DNA from: Corynebacterium sp. CNJ-954
GTDB taxonomy: Bacteria > Actinomycetota > Actinomycetes > Mycobacteriales > Mycobacteriaceae
Direction of reading: 5' to 3'
Assembly: GCF_001942345.1 (NCBI RefSeq)
Contig: NZ_MKKI01000041.1
Span: forward strand, 186,001-250,000
DNA length: 64,000 nt
A program made the translations under genes and the position numbers. Below the pieces are notes generated by a model, which saw only the letters and a program-made list of their open reading frames with translations, was not told where the DNA came from and made no database searches. Below, one piece after another: positions 26,510-35,011 of this stretch (position 1 is the first letter of the stretch; each line of letters opens with the position of its first letter).

Positions 26510-27463
26510 TCAGAGCGCGAGGGTGAGGTTGGCGGTCCTCGACCTCGAGCAGCACAGGGCCACCCGGGTGTTCGCCGCGTGCTCGGCCGGTGACTGTACC
26601 TCGTCGCGGTGGTCGGGAACCCCGTCCACGACACCCGTGAGGCACGCCCCGCAGATCCCCTGTTCGCACGACAGCTCCACCGCCACGCCGTGGGCGGCGA
26701 GGACCTCGGCGATGGTGTCGTCCTCGGCGACCGCGTAGGACGCCCCGGTCGAGGCGACGGTGACGGTGAAGGCGTCGCCGGTGAGCTCGGGTGGCTCGGT
26801 CGGGGCGAAACGTTCGACGTGGACGACGTCGGCGGGCCATCCGCCTGCCTCCGCCAGGTGGACGGCGCGGTCGATGAAGCCGGTGGGACCGCAGATGTAA
26901 AGGTCGTCGCCGCCCGAGTAGGAATGCGGCACTGCCTCAGCGGTGCGCAATGAGTCTCCGCCACTGCTGAGGTGCTCCACGGTGTTCGGGGACCATGGAC
27001 GGGACGCCAGATACTCGCGCAGTGGCAGCTCGTCCTGCACTGTGGCGTAGCAGTGCAGGGTGACGTCGCGTCCGGTGGCGGCACACTGTTCGGCCATCGC
27101 GATCAGCGGAGTGACCCCGATTCCACCGGCGAGCAGGACGGTCCGTCCTCCCTGGTCGGCGGTGTGTCTCAGCGGAAAGTGGTTGCGCGGTCCGGAGACC
27201 TCGATGGTGTGTCCGACGCGGAGCTGGGTGTGGATCACGTCCGAGCCACCACGTCCGTCGTCCTCGCGTTTGACGGCGATGAGCCACCGGCCGGCGTCGC
27301 GGGGATCCCCCAGCAGCGAATACTGCCGGACAACAGGACCGAGATGCAGGTCGATGTGGGCGCCGGCCGTCACCGACGGAAAGTCTGTGCCGGTGGGACG
27401 CAGCTCGATGAGCAGGACGTCGCGTCCCGCCCTGGTCATGGAATGGACGGTCGCAAGGGGCAT
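26510..27463 (-). CDS. Rieske oxygenase reductase, flavin/[2Fe-2S] type
   Basis: 317-residue reductase of the phthalate dioxygenase reductase / VanB type, supplying electrons to the adjacent Rieske oxygenase. RQYSLLGDP (46-54) binds the flavin phosphate, LLAGGIGVTPLIAMAE (110-125) and YICGP (189-193) bind the nicotinamide nucleotide, and ferredoxin cysteines are Cys266, Cys271, Cys274 and Cys304 (CEQGICGAC...LC). The gene starts 12 bp after the oxygenase stop. It is the same length and domain order as the reductase at 12651-13604, pointing to an old duplication. Confidence 0.92.
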   Translation of the reverse strand: MPLATVHSMTRAGRDVLLIELRPTGTDFPSVTAGAHIDLHLGPVVRQYSLLGDPRDAGRWLIAVKREDDGRGGSDVIHTQLRVGHTIEVSGPRNHFPLRHTADQGGRTVLLAGGIGVTPLIAMAEQCAATGRDVTLHCYATVQDELPLREYLASRPWSPNTVEHLSSGGDSLRTAEAVPHSYSGGDDLYICGPTGFIDRAVHLAEAGGWPADVVHVERFAPTEPPELTGDAFTVTVASTGASYAVAEDDTIAEVLAAHGVAVELSCEQGICGACLTGVVDGVPDHRDEVQSPAEHAANTRVALCCSRSRTANLTLAL

Positions 27464-27475
27464 CTGTCCGTCTCC

Positions 27476-28702
27476 TTACGCCGTGAAGAACTGGGACAGG
27501 CCCAGCCCGCGCAGTGCTCGACGGTAGGCGATGGACGAGCGGTCGGCCGGGATGTGGACCTCCAACGACGGGTCGAGCGGAAGGTTCTCCGGCTTCTGTG
27601 CCTCCACCATCGCCCGGTCCTCCTCGAAGACCTGCAGGTTGAAGTCGTAGACGTCCTGCACGGGCTGGTCGGTGTCGAAGTTGCGCACACGGGCGTCGAA
27701 CAGGCGGGTCTGTGTGGCGGAGACCGGGCAGGCCGTGTTCATCATCGCCAGGTGCTTACCGTCCGGGAAGTGGACGTCGAGGGTGGCGGTGAAGGGGACG
27801 TGCAGCCGGAAGTGGCGCAACCACCGGAACCCGTCGGGCACAGCGGCCTTCACCTCGTCGGAGGCATCGTGCGGGATGTTCGGCATGGTCGACCAGTACT
27901 CGGTCTCGAAACCGTCCGCGGTGACCTGCGGGGTGTAGTCCGGGACCTCCGGCTGGTCGGCGAGGGCGAAAGACCTGTCATGGACGAAGGCGAAGTGGGC
28001 GACATCGAGGAATCCCTCGACCTGACGTCCGGCGAAGGCGGCGACGTCGATGCCGGGACAGTTGATCTGCTGGTAGCCGTCCTCATCCCAGTGCGGGACC
28101 GGTGGAATGCCGGAGTCGGTGTCGACGCCGGGGACGTCACCGGGGTTCGCCGCCAGATTCGCCCACACCAGGCCGTAGCGTTCGACGGCGCCGTAGGCCG
28201 GCAGGTGCATGCGGTTCGGGATGCGGCTGGAGGGGTGGGCCGGGATCTCGGTGCACCGGCCGGCTTTGCCGAAGCGCAGGCCGTGGTACGGGCACTTGAT
28301 GCCTTTACCGTCGTGCTGGTCCTCGCCAAGGCTGAGCATCATGCCACGGTGGGTGCAGAGGTTGTCGGCGACGGTGATCTCACCATTCACCCGATAGACC
28401 ACCAGTGGCTTGTCCAACAGGGTAACACCGAGGGGGCCTTCGGTGACCTCGGAACTGTAGGCGACCGGATGCCAGAAGCGGGCGATGATCTGCCAGTCGT
28501 CCGGGTCGAAGGTGAGCTTGCGCGGGAGTGGGAGGTCGCCGGGGCCCGGGGTGTGGGACGGGGACGCGGGGCCCGGAGCCGGGCGTCCTGCGTGGGGGTT
28601 GCGGGTGACGCGGGCCCCCGGAGTCGCCGGGGCATCGGTGACGCGCGAGACGTCGGGCTGAAACGTAGGGGTGGCCGGATTGGCCGGTGCAGTGATGGTC
28701 AT
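27476..28702 (-). CDS. Rieske [2Fe-2S] ring-hydroxylating/demethylating oxygenase, VanA-like
   Basis: 408-residue oxygenase component. The Rieske cluster ligands are Cys116 and His118 (NLCTHRGMM) and Cys137 and His140 (KCPYHGLRF). The mononuclear iron site is Asp233, His236 and His241 in FLDVAHFAFVHD. The first 55 residues are a disordered Pro/Ala-rich extension. Paired with its own reductase and a MFS carrier, it would O- or N-demethylate or hydroxylate an aromatic or heteroaromatic compound; the VanA-type alpha-only architecture favours demethylation (family knowledge). A 13-bp inverted repeat 50-90 nt upstream is a likely operator. Confidence 0.92.
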   Translation of the reverse strand: MTITAPANPATPTFQPDVSRVTDAPATPGARVTRNPHAGRPAPGPASPSHTPGPGDLPLPRKLTFDPDDWQIIARFWHPVAYSSEVTEGPLGVTLLDKPLVVYRVNGEITVADNLCTHRGMMLSLGEDQHDGKGIKCPYHGLRFGKAGRCTEIPAHPSSRIPNRMHLPAYGAVERYGLVWANLAANPGDVPGVDTDSGIPPVPHWDEDGYQQINCPGIDVAAFAGRQVEGFLDVAHFAFVHDRSFALADQPEVPDYTPQVTADGFETEYWSTMPNIPHDASDEVKAAVPDGFRWLRHFRLHVPFTATLDVHFPDGKHLAMMNTACPVSATQTRLFDARVRNFDTDQPVQDVYDFNLQVFEEDRAMVEAQKPENLPLDPSLEVHIPADRSSIAYRRALRGLGLSQFFTA

Positions 28703-28751
28703 GGGTTCTTCCTCTTCGGCGCAGCGGGGCGGGGCTTAGGGACAGTCAGCC

Positions 28752-28792
28752 CCGGATGGAACCGTGGGCGATCTGCCCCCGGTTCCATCCGG
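28752..28792. promoter_or_regulatory. 13-bp inverted repeat, probable operator of the Rieske operon
   Basis: Perfect arms CCGGATGGAACCG (28752-28764) and CGGTTCCATCCGG (28780-28792) around 15 nt, in the 264-bp region between the Rieske gene and the divergent ProC-like gene. Size and symmetry fit a dimeric repressor or a leader hairpin. No T-run follows in either direction. Confidence 0.6.
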
Positions 28793-28966
28793 TGTGGTGA
28801 GCCAGCGTGACGGCTGCGCGCGGTGAAGAAGTCATGGGATCCACTGTGCCGGGGCGGTGTTTCCGCGCGGTGTCGTGGCCGTAAAACCGTTGACTACTGC
28901 GGGCATCGAGTGGCGACGGCAATCCGACGTTGTCGTCGACGGTGGATTCCTGGCACGGTGAGCATC

Positions 28967-29782
28967 ATGAACAACTCCATGAACAGCAACGGCGGCGCGC
29001 TCGGCACCGTAGGTTTCGTCGGCGTCGGATCCATCGCCGTCTCCATGGTCGAGGGCCTCCTCGACAGTACGGGCGACGGTTCCGGTCCCCCGCCCGTCGT
29101 CCTCTCACCGCGGGGTGCAGCCAACGTCGACCGGCTGCGCGAAAAGTTCCCGCAGATCACCGTCGCGGCGTCCAACGCAGACGTCGTGGAGAAGTCCGAT
29201 CTGATCGTCGTGGCGGTGCGTCCCGACCAGCTCGACGACGCACTGGCCGACGCTCCTTTCCGCGATGGCCAGACGGTGGTCAGCGTGCTCGCCGGAGTGA
29301 GCATCGATGCGGTACGACGCGCCGTCGGCAGGGACGGCATCCCTGTGGCACGAGCCATTCCACTGCCACCTGTCGCGGAACACGGCGTCAACGTGCCCGT
29401 CACCCCAGGGATTCCCACCGCCGTCGAGCTGTTTAACCGGATCGGCGGTGCGCTCGTCGTACCGGATGAGTCACAGATGGCGGTTCTCTCGGCAGCAACC
29501 GGTGCCTGCACGGGGCTGTTGCAGTACATCTCCTCGCTGGTCGACTGGAGTGTCGACCATGGTCTGTCACAGGACGTCGCCGAGCCGTTCATCCGTGGCA
29601 TGGCGGCGAGTCTCGCACCGTCGCTGACGGACACGGAGACGCCGATGGACCAGGTCATCCGGTCCCATGAGACCCCAGGCGGGCTCAATGAGCAGCTGCG
29701 CACCACGTTCTTCGACGCTGCCACGACCGCTCAGTTCCATGAGGCGTTGGACGGTACCTGGCGCCGGGCGTCGGAGGGGTGA
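28967..29782 (+). CDS. ProC-like NAD(P)-dependent reductase (pyrroline-5-carboxylate reductase family)
   Basis: 271-residue oxidoreductase with the P5CR plan: N-terminal Rossmann fold TVGFVGVGSIAVSMVEGLLDS, KSDLIVVAVRPDQLDDALA, VVSVLAGVSIDAVRRAVG, and the C-terminal dimerisation helix set with HETPGGLNEQL where ProC has SPGGTT. The Ala/Thr of the usual substrate loop is partly replaced (GGLNEQ), so the cyclic imine it reduces may not be P5C. ATG 28967 is used; GTG 28958 in frame is possible. Divergent from the Rieske operon, so it may belong to the same catabolic regulon and reduce a cyclic imine product (inference). Confidence 0.8.
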   Translation: MNNSMNSNGGALGTVGFVGVGSIAVSMVEGLLDSTGDGSGPPPVVLSPRGAANVDRLREKFPQITVAASNADVVEKSDLIVVAVRPDQLDDALADAPFRDGQTVVSVLAGVSIDAVRRAVGRDGIPVARAIPLPPVAEHGVNVPVTPGIPTAVELFNRIGGALVVPDESQMAVLSAATGACTGLLQYISSLVDWSVDHGLSQDVAEPFIRGMAASLAPSLTDTETPMDQVIRSHETPGGLNEQLRTTFFDAATTAQFHEALDGTWRRASEG

Positions 29783-29914
29783 GCCGGCTGGTCTGGCTGC
29801 GCTCACCGCGCATCGCACCCCAGGACTGTGTCGGTCGTAGGCCGTCAAGACCGGCATAAACCCGGGGTGTCCTGGATGCGCCCCGTCTGGTCGACGTTCT
29901 GCCACGGACACGGG

Positions 29915-31363
29915 TCATTGATTCACGCTGCTGTGCGCTCCCAGGAAACTGCTCGAACCGGGGGAACCGCCAGGCAGTTCAGTGGCCGGACGCACCGCGC
30001 CGCGTAGGCCGACACCGTCGGTGGCCGCGTCGTCGGCCCAGAGGAACCGCTCGGTGCCATCGGTGCCGACGTGGCGGGCGTAGCCTTCGTTCGCCAGGTT
30101 GCCCATGCTCTCAGGGCGGGCATGGATGCTCTCGCCGGCGGGGCCGAAGTCCTCCTCGCCGGCGACGAGGACCTGGGACGCACCGTCGCAGGCCTCGTCG
30201 CACAGGATGGTCAGTTCACCGGTGCTGGCGTCATAGTCGCTGGCCATGATCCCCTCGAAAGGCGAGTCGTATCGCTGTACGAGCTTGGCGTCGGAACCCG
30301 AGAGGTCGACGAAGAGGACGTCGCCGGTCTCTTCGACTCCGATGGCGAAGAGTGCGGGGCGGTCGGCACCGGAGATCCAGGCGATGGATTCCAGACCACC
30401 GTTGGCGCCGATCTCGCCGGTGAACTCGGCGAGATTCCATTCGTCCGTGGCGTTCAACTCGCCATCGGTCGCGCCAGCATCCTCGGCGTCCCCGAGCTCG
30501 AAGCGTAGGACGGAAGGCCGGGAGGTGCCCTTGCCGCTGTTGTCCCGCTCGGTAGCGACAAAGACCGCGCCGTCTGGGCCGACGGTGACGCCCTCGGCGT
30601 CGGGAAGACCGGTGCCGTCGACATAACGCAGCTGGTGGCGACTGTCGATGTGGTAACCGTTGCCGTCCTGCGGAGAGAGGACGTAGAGGGTGCCCTCGTC
30701 GTTATTGACGATGTAGGCTCTGCCGTCCGGTCCGAAGTCGACGCCGGACATGTCCTCCTCGGCGAAGTCGCTGACGAGGTCACCACCGTGGTCGTCGGTG
30801 AGAGCGACGGCGCTGATGTCCTGCGGGTCGTAAGGCCAGGCATCGGTTGGACCGCCGGGGCTGCCTGGGGTCACTCCTTCCGCGACATTGCGCAGGCCGC
30901 GGGTGGGTTCGCCGGTGACAGTGAAGTCACCGGTCATGTCGGGGACGCGTCCCCAGGTGGTAGCGGCATGTCCGGACCAGGTGGTCTCGTCGACGACGGT
31001 GCCGCCAGCATCGGAGAGGGTCACGGAGTCGTTGCTGCCGAGACCGAAAGACGGTTCGGTGTAGACCGCAAGGTAGCCGCCGGACTCGATCTCGGTGCCT
31101 TCAGGGAAGATGACGCGGTCGTGGGACTCATCGTCATCGATGATGCCCCAGCCGGAGATGTCGACGGAGTTGTTCGGGTCGGTGTTGGCGAGTTCGACCC
31201 AGTCCCCCTCCGGGTCACCGTTGGACTCGACTTCGTTGATGACGACGGAGTCGGCGGCTGTCACCGGCGCAGCTACGGAGGTGGGCACAGCCGTCATGAC
31301 CAGTGGAAGGGTGGTCACAGCGGTCAGGGCGGCTGCGGCAACGGTTTTATGGAGATGCTTCAC
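29915..31363 (-). CDS. Secreted lamin-tail-domain protein with beta-propeller-like C-terminus
   Basis: 482-residue exported protein. A signal peptide (residues about 1-32, KTVAAAALTAVTTLPLVMTAVPTSVAA) precedes a lamin-tail domain (SVVINEVESNGDPEGDWVELAN..VDISGWGIIDDDESHDRV..GGYLAVY). After a linker there is repeated beta structure (DFGPDGRAYIVNNDEGTLYVL, GVTVGPDGAVFVATERDNS, ESIAWISGADRPALFAIG) like an SdiA-regulated or phytase-like propeller. Such proteins are often found with surface nucleases or phosphoesterases, but none is adjacent. Monocistronic, and convergent with the ProC-like gene. Confidence 0.8.
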   Translation of the reverse strand: MKHLHKTVAAAALTAVTTLPLVMTAVPTSVAAPVTAADSVVINEVESNGDPEGDWVELANTDPNNSVDISGWGIIDDDESHDRVIFPEGTEIESGGYLAVYTEPSFGLGSNDSVTLSDAGGTVVDETTWSGHAATTWGRVPDMTGDFTVTGEPTRGLRNVAEGVTPGSPGGPTDAWPYDPQDISAVALTDDHGGDLVSDFAEEDMSGVDFGPDGRAYIVNNDEGTLYVLSPQDGNGYHIDSRHQLRYVDGTGLPDAEGVTVGPDGAVFVATERDNSGKGTSRPSVLRFELGDAEDAGATDGELNATDEWNLAEFTGEIGANGGLESIAWISGADRPALFAIGVEETGDVLFVDLSGSDAKLVQRYDSPFEGIMASDYDASTGELTILCDEACDGASQVLVAGEEDFGPAGESIHARPESMGNLANEGYARHVGTDGTERFLWADDAATDGVGLRGAVRPATELPGGSPGSSSFLGAHSSVNQ

Positions 31364-31525
31364 GTTACAGAACCATAAGTGATGCGCGTGGACGTCAGAT
31401 GACGGTCAATCGACCTCAGGGTGAACTTCACGCCCGAGAAGACTCGACCGCATGTTCGCCGGGGGCATCCTCGTTGCCATCCTGCCAGATAGTTTGATCC
31501 ACACCACTAACTCGAGAGGAACACC

Positions 31526-31714
31526 ATGGACGAGCTCACTCCCAAAGACCGCGCCGAGTGGATAAGCGAGGCCGACGAGACAATCCGAGCACATACTCTT
31601 CTCAACCACTGCGATGCAGTCCAGGCGTACGAAGAGCTTCGCACTCAACGTGTGTGGCGGTGCGACCCTGTCGCCGCTGCCATATTGTGGGAAGCGTTCC
31701 TCACAATGAAGTAG
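31526..31714 (+). CDS. Small protein of unknown function, 62 residues
   Basis: GAGAGGAA lies 7 nt upstream of ATG 31526, a good ribosome-binding site, so the frame is probably real. The product is acidic and helical (TPKDRAEWISEADETIRAH, CDAVQAYEELRTQRVW) with no recognised family. Its composition is lower in GC than the flanking genome, like the convergent defence operon that ends 11 bp downstream, so it may be part of the same acquired segment. Not recognised; it could be a small regulator or antitoxin, but nothing shows this. Confidence 0.6.
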   Translation: MDELTPKDRAEWISEADETIRAHTLLNHCDAVQAYEELRTQRVWRCDPVAAAILWEAFLTMK

Positions 31715-31725
31715 CACCAGCAGAG

Positions 31726-34611
31726 CTACCTCAGTGACGGCGCAGTCAGGTAGCCGTAGAGTCCCGGATCAACGGGATTGTCCAGGTCAAGCTTCATATT
31801 AACGATGGGCACGTCCTTGCCATGCTGATCCTTGATGTGCGTGTCATGCGCTCCTCGAGCCATGGCGGAGCCCAAGTAGAAAAAGTCACTACCTTCGACA
31901 TCATCCTTTTTGACGAAGACGTGAAGAGGGAGGGCATTGTCTGCGATGTCCTTCTCTCGCTTGCTGTTCAGCGACGTCCTGCTCTTGGTGAACCAGTTGA
32001 TCGTGGTCTCATCATCGAACCCATCCTCGTACTGGGTCGTCGCCGAGATCTCGTCGGACTTCTCGTAGGTGATGAAGATCGGGCAGCTATTCGAGAAAGA
32101 GTCAGTCTTGTAGCCATAGAGCGTGCTGTACTGGTTCGTCTCGAAGTTGAGCATCCGACACACGTCCTTGCGCGTGTACTGATACCCGGCGACCATCTGT
32201 CCCCTCCAAGCCTTACTGTGCCGCGCGAGGTAGATCCCGGTATTCACTGCATCATCTACATGGTCCGCGAACTGGCCGCCTGCGTCGTAAAGACGCTGGA
32301 AGTGCGGGTTGAGTCGGTACTCTCCGTCTTCAGCATCTATCAGTGGGTTGGGACCGTACTTCTTCTGTTCTTCCTTAGTGAAGAAACCCAAGGTCAGGAT
32401 GCGCTCGACCGAAGAGATCGTCGCATCATCAGCAACGCACTCCTGGCGCACAAGGAGTTCTGCGAAGGAATCGCGGGTGATCGTCCTCTGGGCGAAAAGA
32501 ACCTGGATGAGGAGCAACTCGTGCGGACGCTTTCCGTTGAGGAGCTCGCTGTCCAGTAAGGAGAGATAGGCTGCCTCCTCGAGAGAAGGCCCCTGCATCT
32601 TCTTGTCGAAGCCGGCGAGGAGGTTCCAGTAACACTTTTTCTTCGTCGCCAGGACGACGGGATCTACCGTGTCGTAGTGAGCAAAGTCGATTAGCATCGG
32701 CACGCGTCCAATGCGGTTGCGAAGCTCCCGGATCGCCGACTTGAGGTTATGCGCGCTATCGAGCTTCGACTTTGCGAGCGACTCGAGAACTCGATTGCGT
32801 GAGATCTCATCGAAGTTGACGCTCGATATACCGGCAATGACACCCGCGGACTGCGCCTTGATCAGCCGCTCCTTGACGGAGTCCTTGTTCAGACTATTGT
32901 CGCCGAACAGTGCGATCGGGATGAGGAAGTTGTTCTTGTAGTTTCCAATAAAGTCAATGACACGGAGATGATCTTTGCCAGGACTCTTGCGCAGTCCTCG
33001 GCCTAGCTGCTGCGTGAAGATGATGCTCGACTCCGTGTTGCGTAGCATGACCACCTGGTTCACAGCGGGGATATCAATGCCCTCATTGAAGATGTCGCGA
33101 GTAAGGATGTAGTCGAGCTGACCATCCGCCAGCGCAGTCATCGCTGCTTCACGCTCATCGCTCGTGGATTCACCAGTAAGCGCCACCGTCCGAAGAAGCC
33201 GACCATTAAGCTCCCTCGCGTTCAGTAGTGCCGATAGTTCGTGAGCTTCTCGCTTGCCGGAGCAGAACATCAGGCCTTTGACGCCTGACGGGAAGCCATA
33301 GGCATGGAGCATCTCGAGGATGTACTCTACCCGATCGGGAGCGACAAGCTTGCTCAGCTGTGCGGTCTCGTCCTGTATGTTGCCCACATCGTCGATGTAT
33401 TCAGTCACTCCGTAGTAGTCGAAGGGTGCGAGCATGTCCGCTTCGAGTGCCTCCTGGAGACGGATCTCATAAGGAACATTGTGGTCGAAGATCTCGAAGA
33501 CATTGACATCATCCGTGCGCTCCGGAGTCGCCGTCAGACCGAGGAGGAAAGACGGGTTGAAGTGCTCGATGAGCCGGTCGTAGCTTGTCGCGCCAGCCCG
33601 GTGAACCTCATCGATGATGATGAGATCAAAGGCTGCGGTATCAATGCTCTCGAGATACGAGTCCTTCGACAACGTCTGCACCATGGCGAAGACGTACGGC
33701 TTGTCGCTATCCTTCTCGCTACCGACAACTCGGCCGATCTGGTCACGCTCAACTTCCAGGACACGAGCGAACTCTGTGATTGCTTTATCCAGGATCTGCT
33801 CGCGGTGCACGATGAACAGCATGCGCCGCGGCTCGAACTCGCGGGCCGCAAGCGCAGCAAGGATTGTCTTCCCCGTACCAGTGGCAGAGATGACAAGCGC
33901 CCGCTGCTCCCCCGCTTCCCGCACAGAGCGGATCTCTTCCAACGCCTTCTTCTGCATGGCATTGGGCACGATCCGACCCGCAGGAACCTCACCTTCCTCG
34001 ATAACGTCCTGGAGTTCCGGCGCCACCCGTGGCCGACGGTTGCGCTCGTACTCATCGATCCACTCATGCGTCAGAGGTGCGGACTGCGCGCGCTGTTCTT
34101 CGATCGCCGCGCGCAGCTGGTAGGTGATGTCACCCTCCGGCAGAGCGGAGAACCGGAGGTTCCATTCCTGATTCCGCGTCAGTGCATAGCGTGTCAGGTT
34201 GGAGCTACCGACGATGGCAGACAGCGTCCCAGCCTGAGTAAAGACGTACCCCTTGGCGTGGAAACCTCCATCGGTTCCCGGATGGACCATGACCTCGACG
34301 TTGTCCAGGGTGAGCAACTCCCGGAACATGTCTGGTTCGTTGAAGTCGAGATACGATGAGGTGATGATCCGAGCCTCCCCCTTGAAGTCCCGAAGGGCTT
34401 GTTTGAGCAAGCCCAAGGCACCTGGGGTGATGAAGGCAACGGAGAAGTCGAACTGCTCCGACCGGCGGAGTTCATCCTCAATGGCCCGGATCATCGTATT
34501 GTCGCCTCGGTTGGCGATCAGGTTGGGATGATAGAGGTGCTCCGCGTCGGTGGTCCGGTCAAGGAAACCATAGGCCGTTCCAGCGCCGACGGCGCTCTTA
34601 TCGAGGCTCAT
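31726..34611 (-). CDS. PLD-nuclease + DEAD/DEAH helicase + DUF3427 protein
   Basis: 961-residue nucleic-acid enzyme. N-terminal phospholipase-D-type nuclease domain: FHAKGYVF (His118, Lys120) and GSSN (135-138). A superfamily-2 helicase core follows: Walker A SATGTGKTI (242-250), DEVH (334-337), GLTATPERTDD and motif VI QQLGRGLRKSPG. The C-terminal third (YTRKDVCRMLNFETNQYSTLYGY.. to ..FVKKDDVEGSDFFYLGSAM) matches DUF3427, which is fused to such helicases. Its GC content is visibly lower than the host genes. ATG 34611 overlaps the Nudix stop by 4 bp (ATGA), so all four genes of the island are one unit. Family members sit in phage-defence islands; the exact role here is unproven. Confidence 0.9.
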   Translation of the reverse strand: MSLDKSAVGAGTAYGFLDRTTDAEHLYHPNLIANRGDNTMIRAIEDELRRSEQFDFSVAFITPGALGLLKQALRDFKGEARIITSSYLDFNEPDMFRELLTLDNVEVMVHPGTDGGFHAKGYVFTQAGTLSAIVGSSNLTRYALTRNQEWNLRFSALPEGDITYQLRAAIEEQRAQSAPLTHEWIDEYERNRRPRVAPELQDVIEEGEVPAGRIVPNAMQKKALEEIRSVREAGEQRALVISATGTGKTILAALAAREFEPRRMLFIVHREQILDKAITEFARVLEVERDQIGRVVGSEKDSDKPYVFAMVQTLSKDSYLESIDTAAFDLIIIDEVHRAGATSYDRLIEHFNPSFLLGLTATPERTDDVNVFEIFDHNVPYEIRLQEALEADMLAPFDYYGVTEYIDDVGNIQDETAQLSKLVAPDRVEYILEMLHAYGFPSGVKGLMFCSGKREAHELSALLNARELNGRLLRTVALTGESTSDEREAAMTALADGQLDYILTRDIFNEGIDIPAVNQVVMLRNTESSIIFTQQLGRGLRKSPGKDHLRVIDFIGNYKNNFLIPIALFGDNSLNKDSVKERLIKAQSAGVIAGISSVNFDEISRNRVLESLAKSKLDSAHNLKSAIRELRNRIGRVPMLIDFAHYDTVDPVVLATKKKCYWNLLAGFDKKMQGPSLEEAAYLSLLDSELLNGKRPHELLLIQVLFAQRTITRDSFAELLVRQECVADDATISSVERILTLGFFTKEEQKKYGPNPLIDAEDGEYRLNPHFQRLYDAGGQFADHVDDAVNTGIYLARHSKAWRGQMVAGYQYTRKDVCRMLNFETNQYSTLYGYKTDSFSNSCPIFITYEKSDEISATTQYEDGFDDETTINWFTKSRTSLNSKREKDIADNALPLHVFVKKDDVEGSDFFYLGSAMARGAHDTHIKDQHGKDVPIVNMKLDLDNPVDPGLYGYLTAPSLR

Positions 34612-35006
34612 ACTGCGAATTCCGCGACTACACGATCGACTGCAGGAATATCGGCCGGCGCCCAGGTCAGACTGCCCAGATCTTTCGCCTCAACCCAGCG
34701 CACTTCAGAGTGTTCCGTGAGCGTCGGCTCCTTGTCGACGATCGTGCCGTAATAGGTGGTCAGGGTGACGATGCCAAAGTCGTACTCGTGCTCGGTCGTC
34801 TCAACCTTCCTGCCAATATCGGCGGTGCAGAGCAACTCCTCTTGGAGTTCCCGCCGCAGTGCTTCCTGAGGGGTCTCCCCCTGTTCGATCTTGCCGCCGG
34901 GGAACTCCCACATTCCTGCGAGTGACATCCCCTCACCCCGCTGTGCTGCAAGTACCTTCGTGCCCTGCGTAAGGACAGCACCGACGACGTTGATCCGCTT
35001 TTTCAT
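34608..35006 (-). CDS. Nudix hydrolase, MutT/CTP-pyrophosphohydrolase type, within defence operon
   Basis: 132-residue pyrophosphohydrolase. The Nudix box GGKIEQGETPQEALRRELQEEL has the required G-x5-E-x7-R-E-x2-E-E pattern. It begins KKRINVVGAVLTQGTKVLAAQRGEG, like MutT-type (deoxy)nucleoside-triphosphate pyrophosphohydrolases. Gene spacing of 5 bp from mcrC upstream and a 4-bp overlap with the helicase downstream place it firmly in the defence operon. It may hydrolyse modified nucleotides, nucleotide signals or dNTPs as part of the antiviral response; a housekeeping MutT role is the alternative. Confidence 0.9.
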   Translation of the reverse strand: MKKRINVVGAVLTQGTKVLAAQRGEGMSLAGMWEFPGGKIEQGETPQEALRRELQEELLCTADIGRKVETTEHEYDFGIVTLTTYYGTIVDKEPTLTEHSEVRWVEAKDLGSLTWAPADIPAVDRVVAEFAV

Positions 35007-35011
35007 GCTGT

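Noticed and set aside
29778..29807. Terminator between ProC-like and lamin-tail genes
   Set aside because: Only a 7-bp stem GGTGAGC/GCTCACC with a long loop and no T-run; too weak to call.
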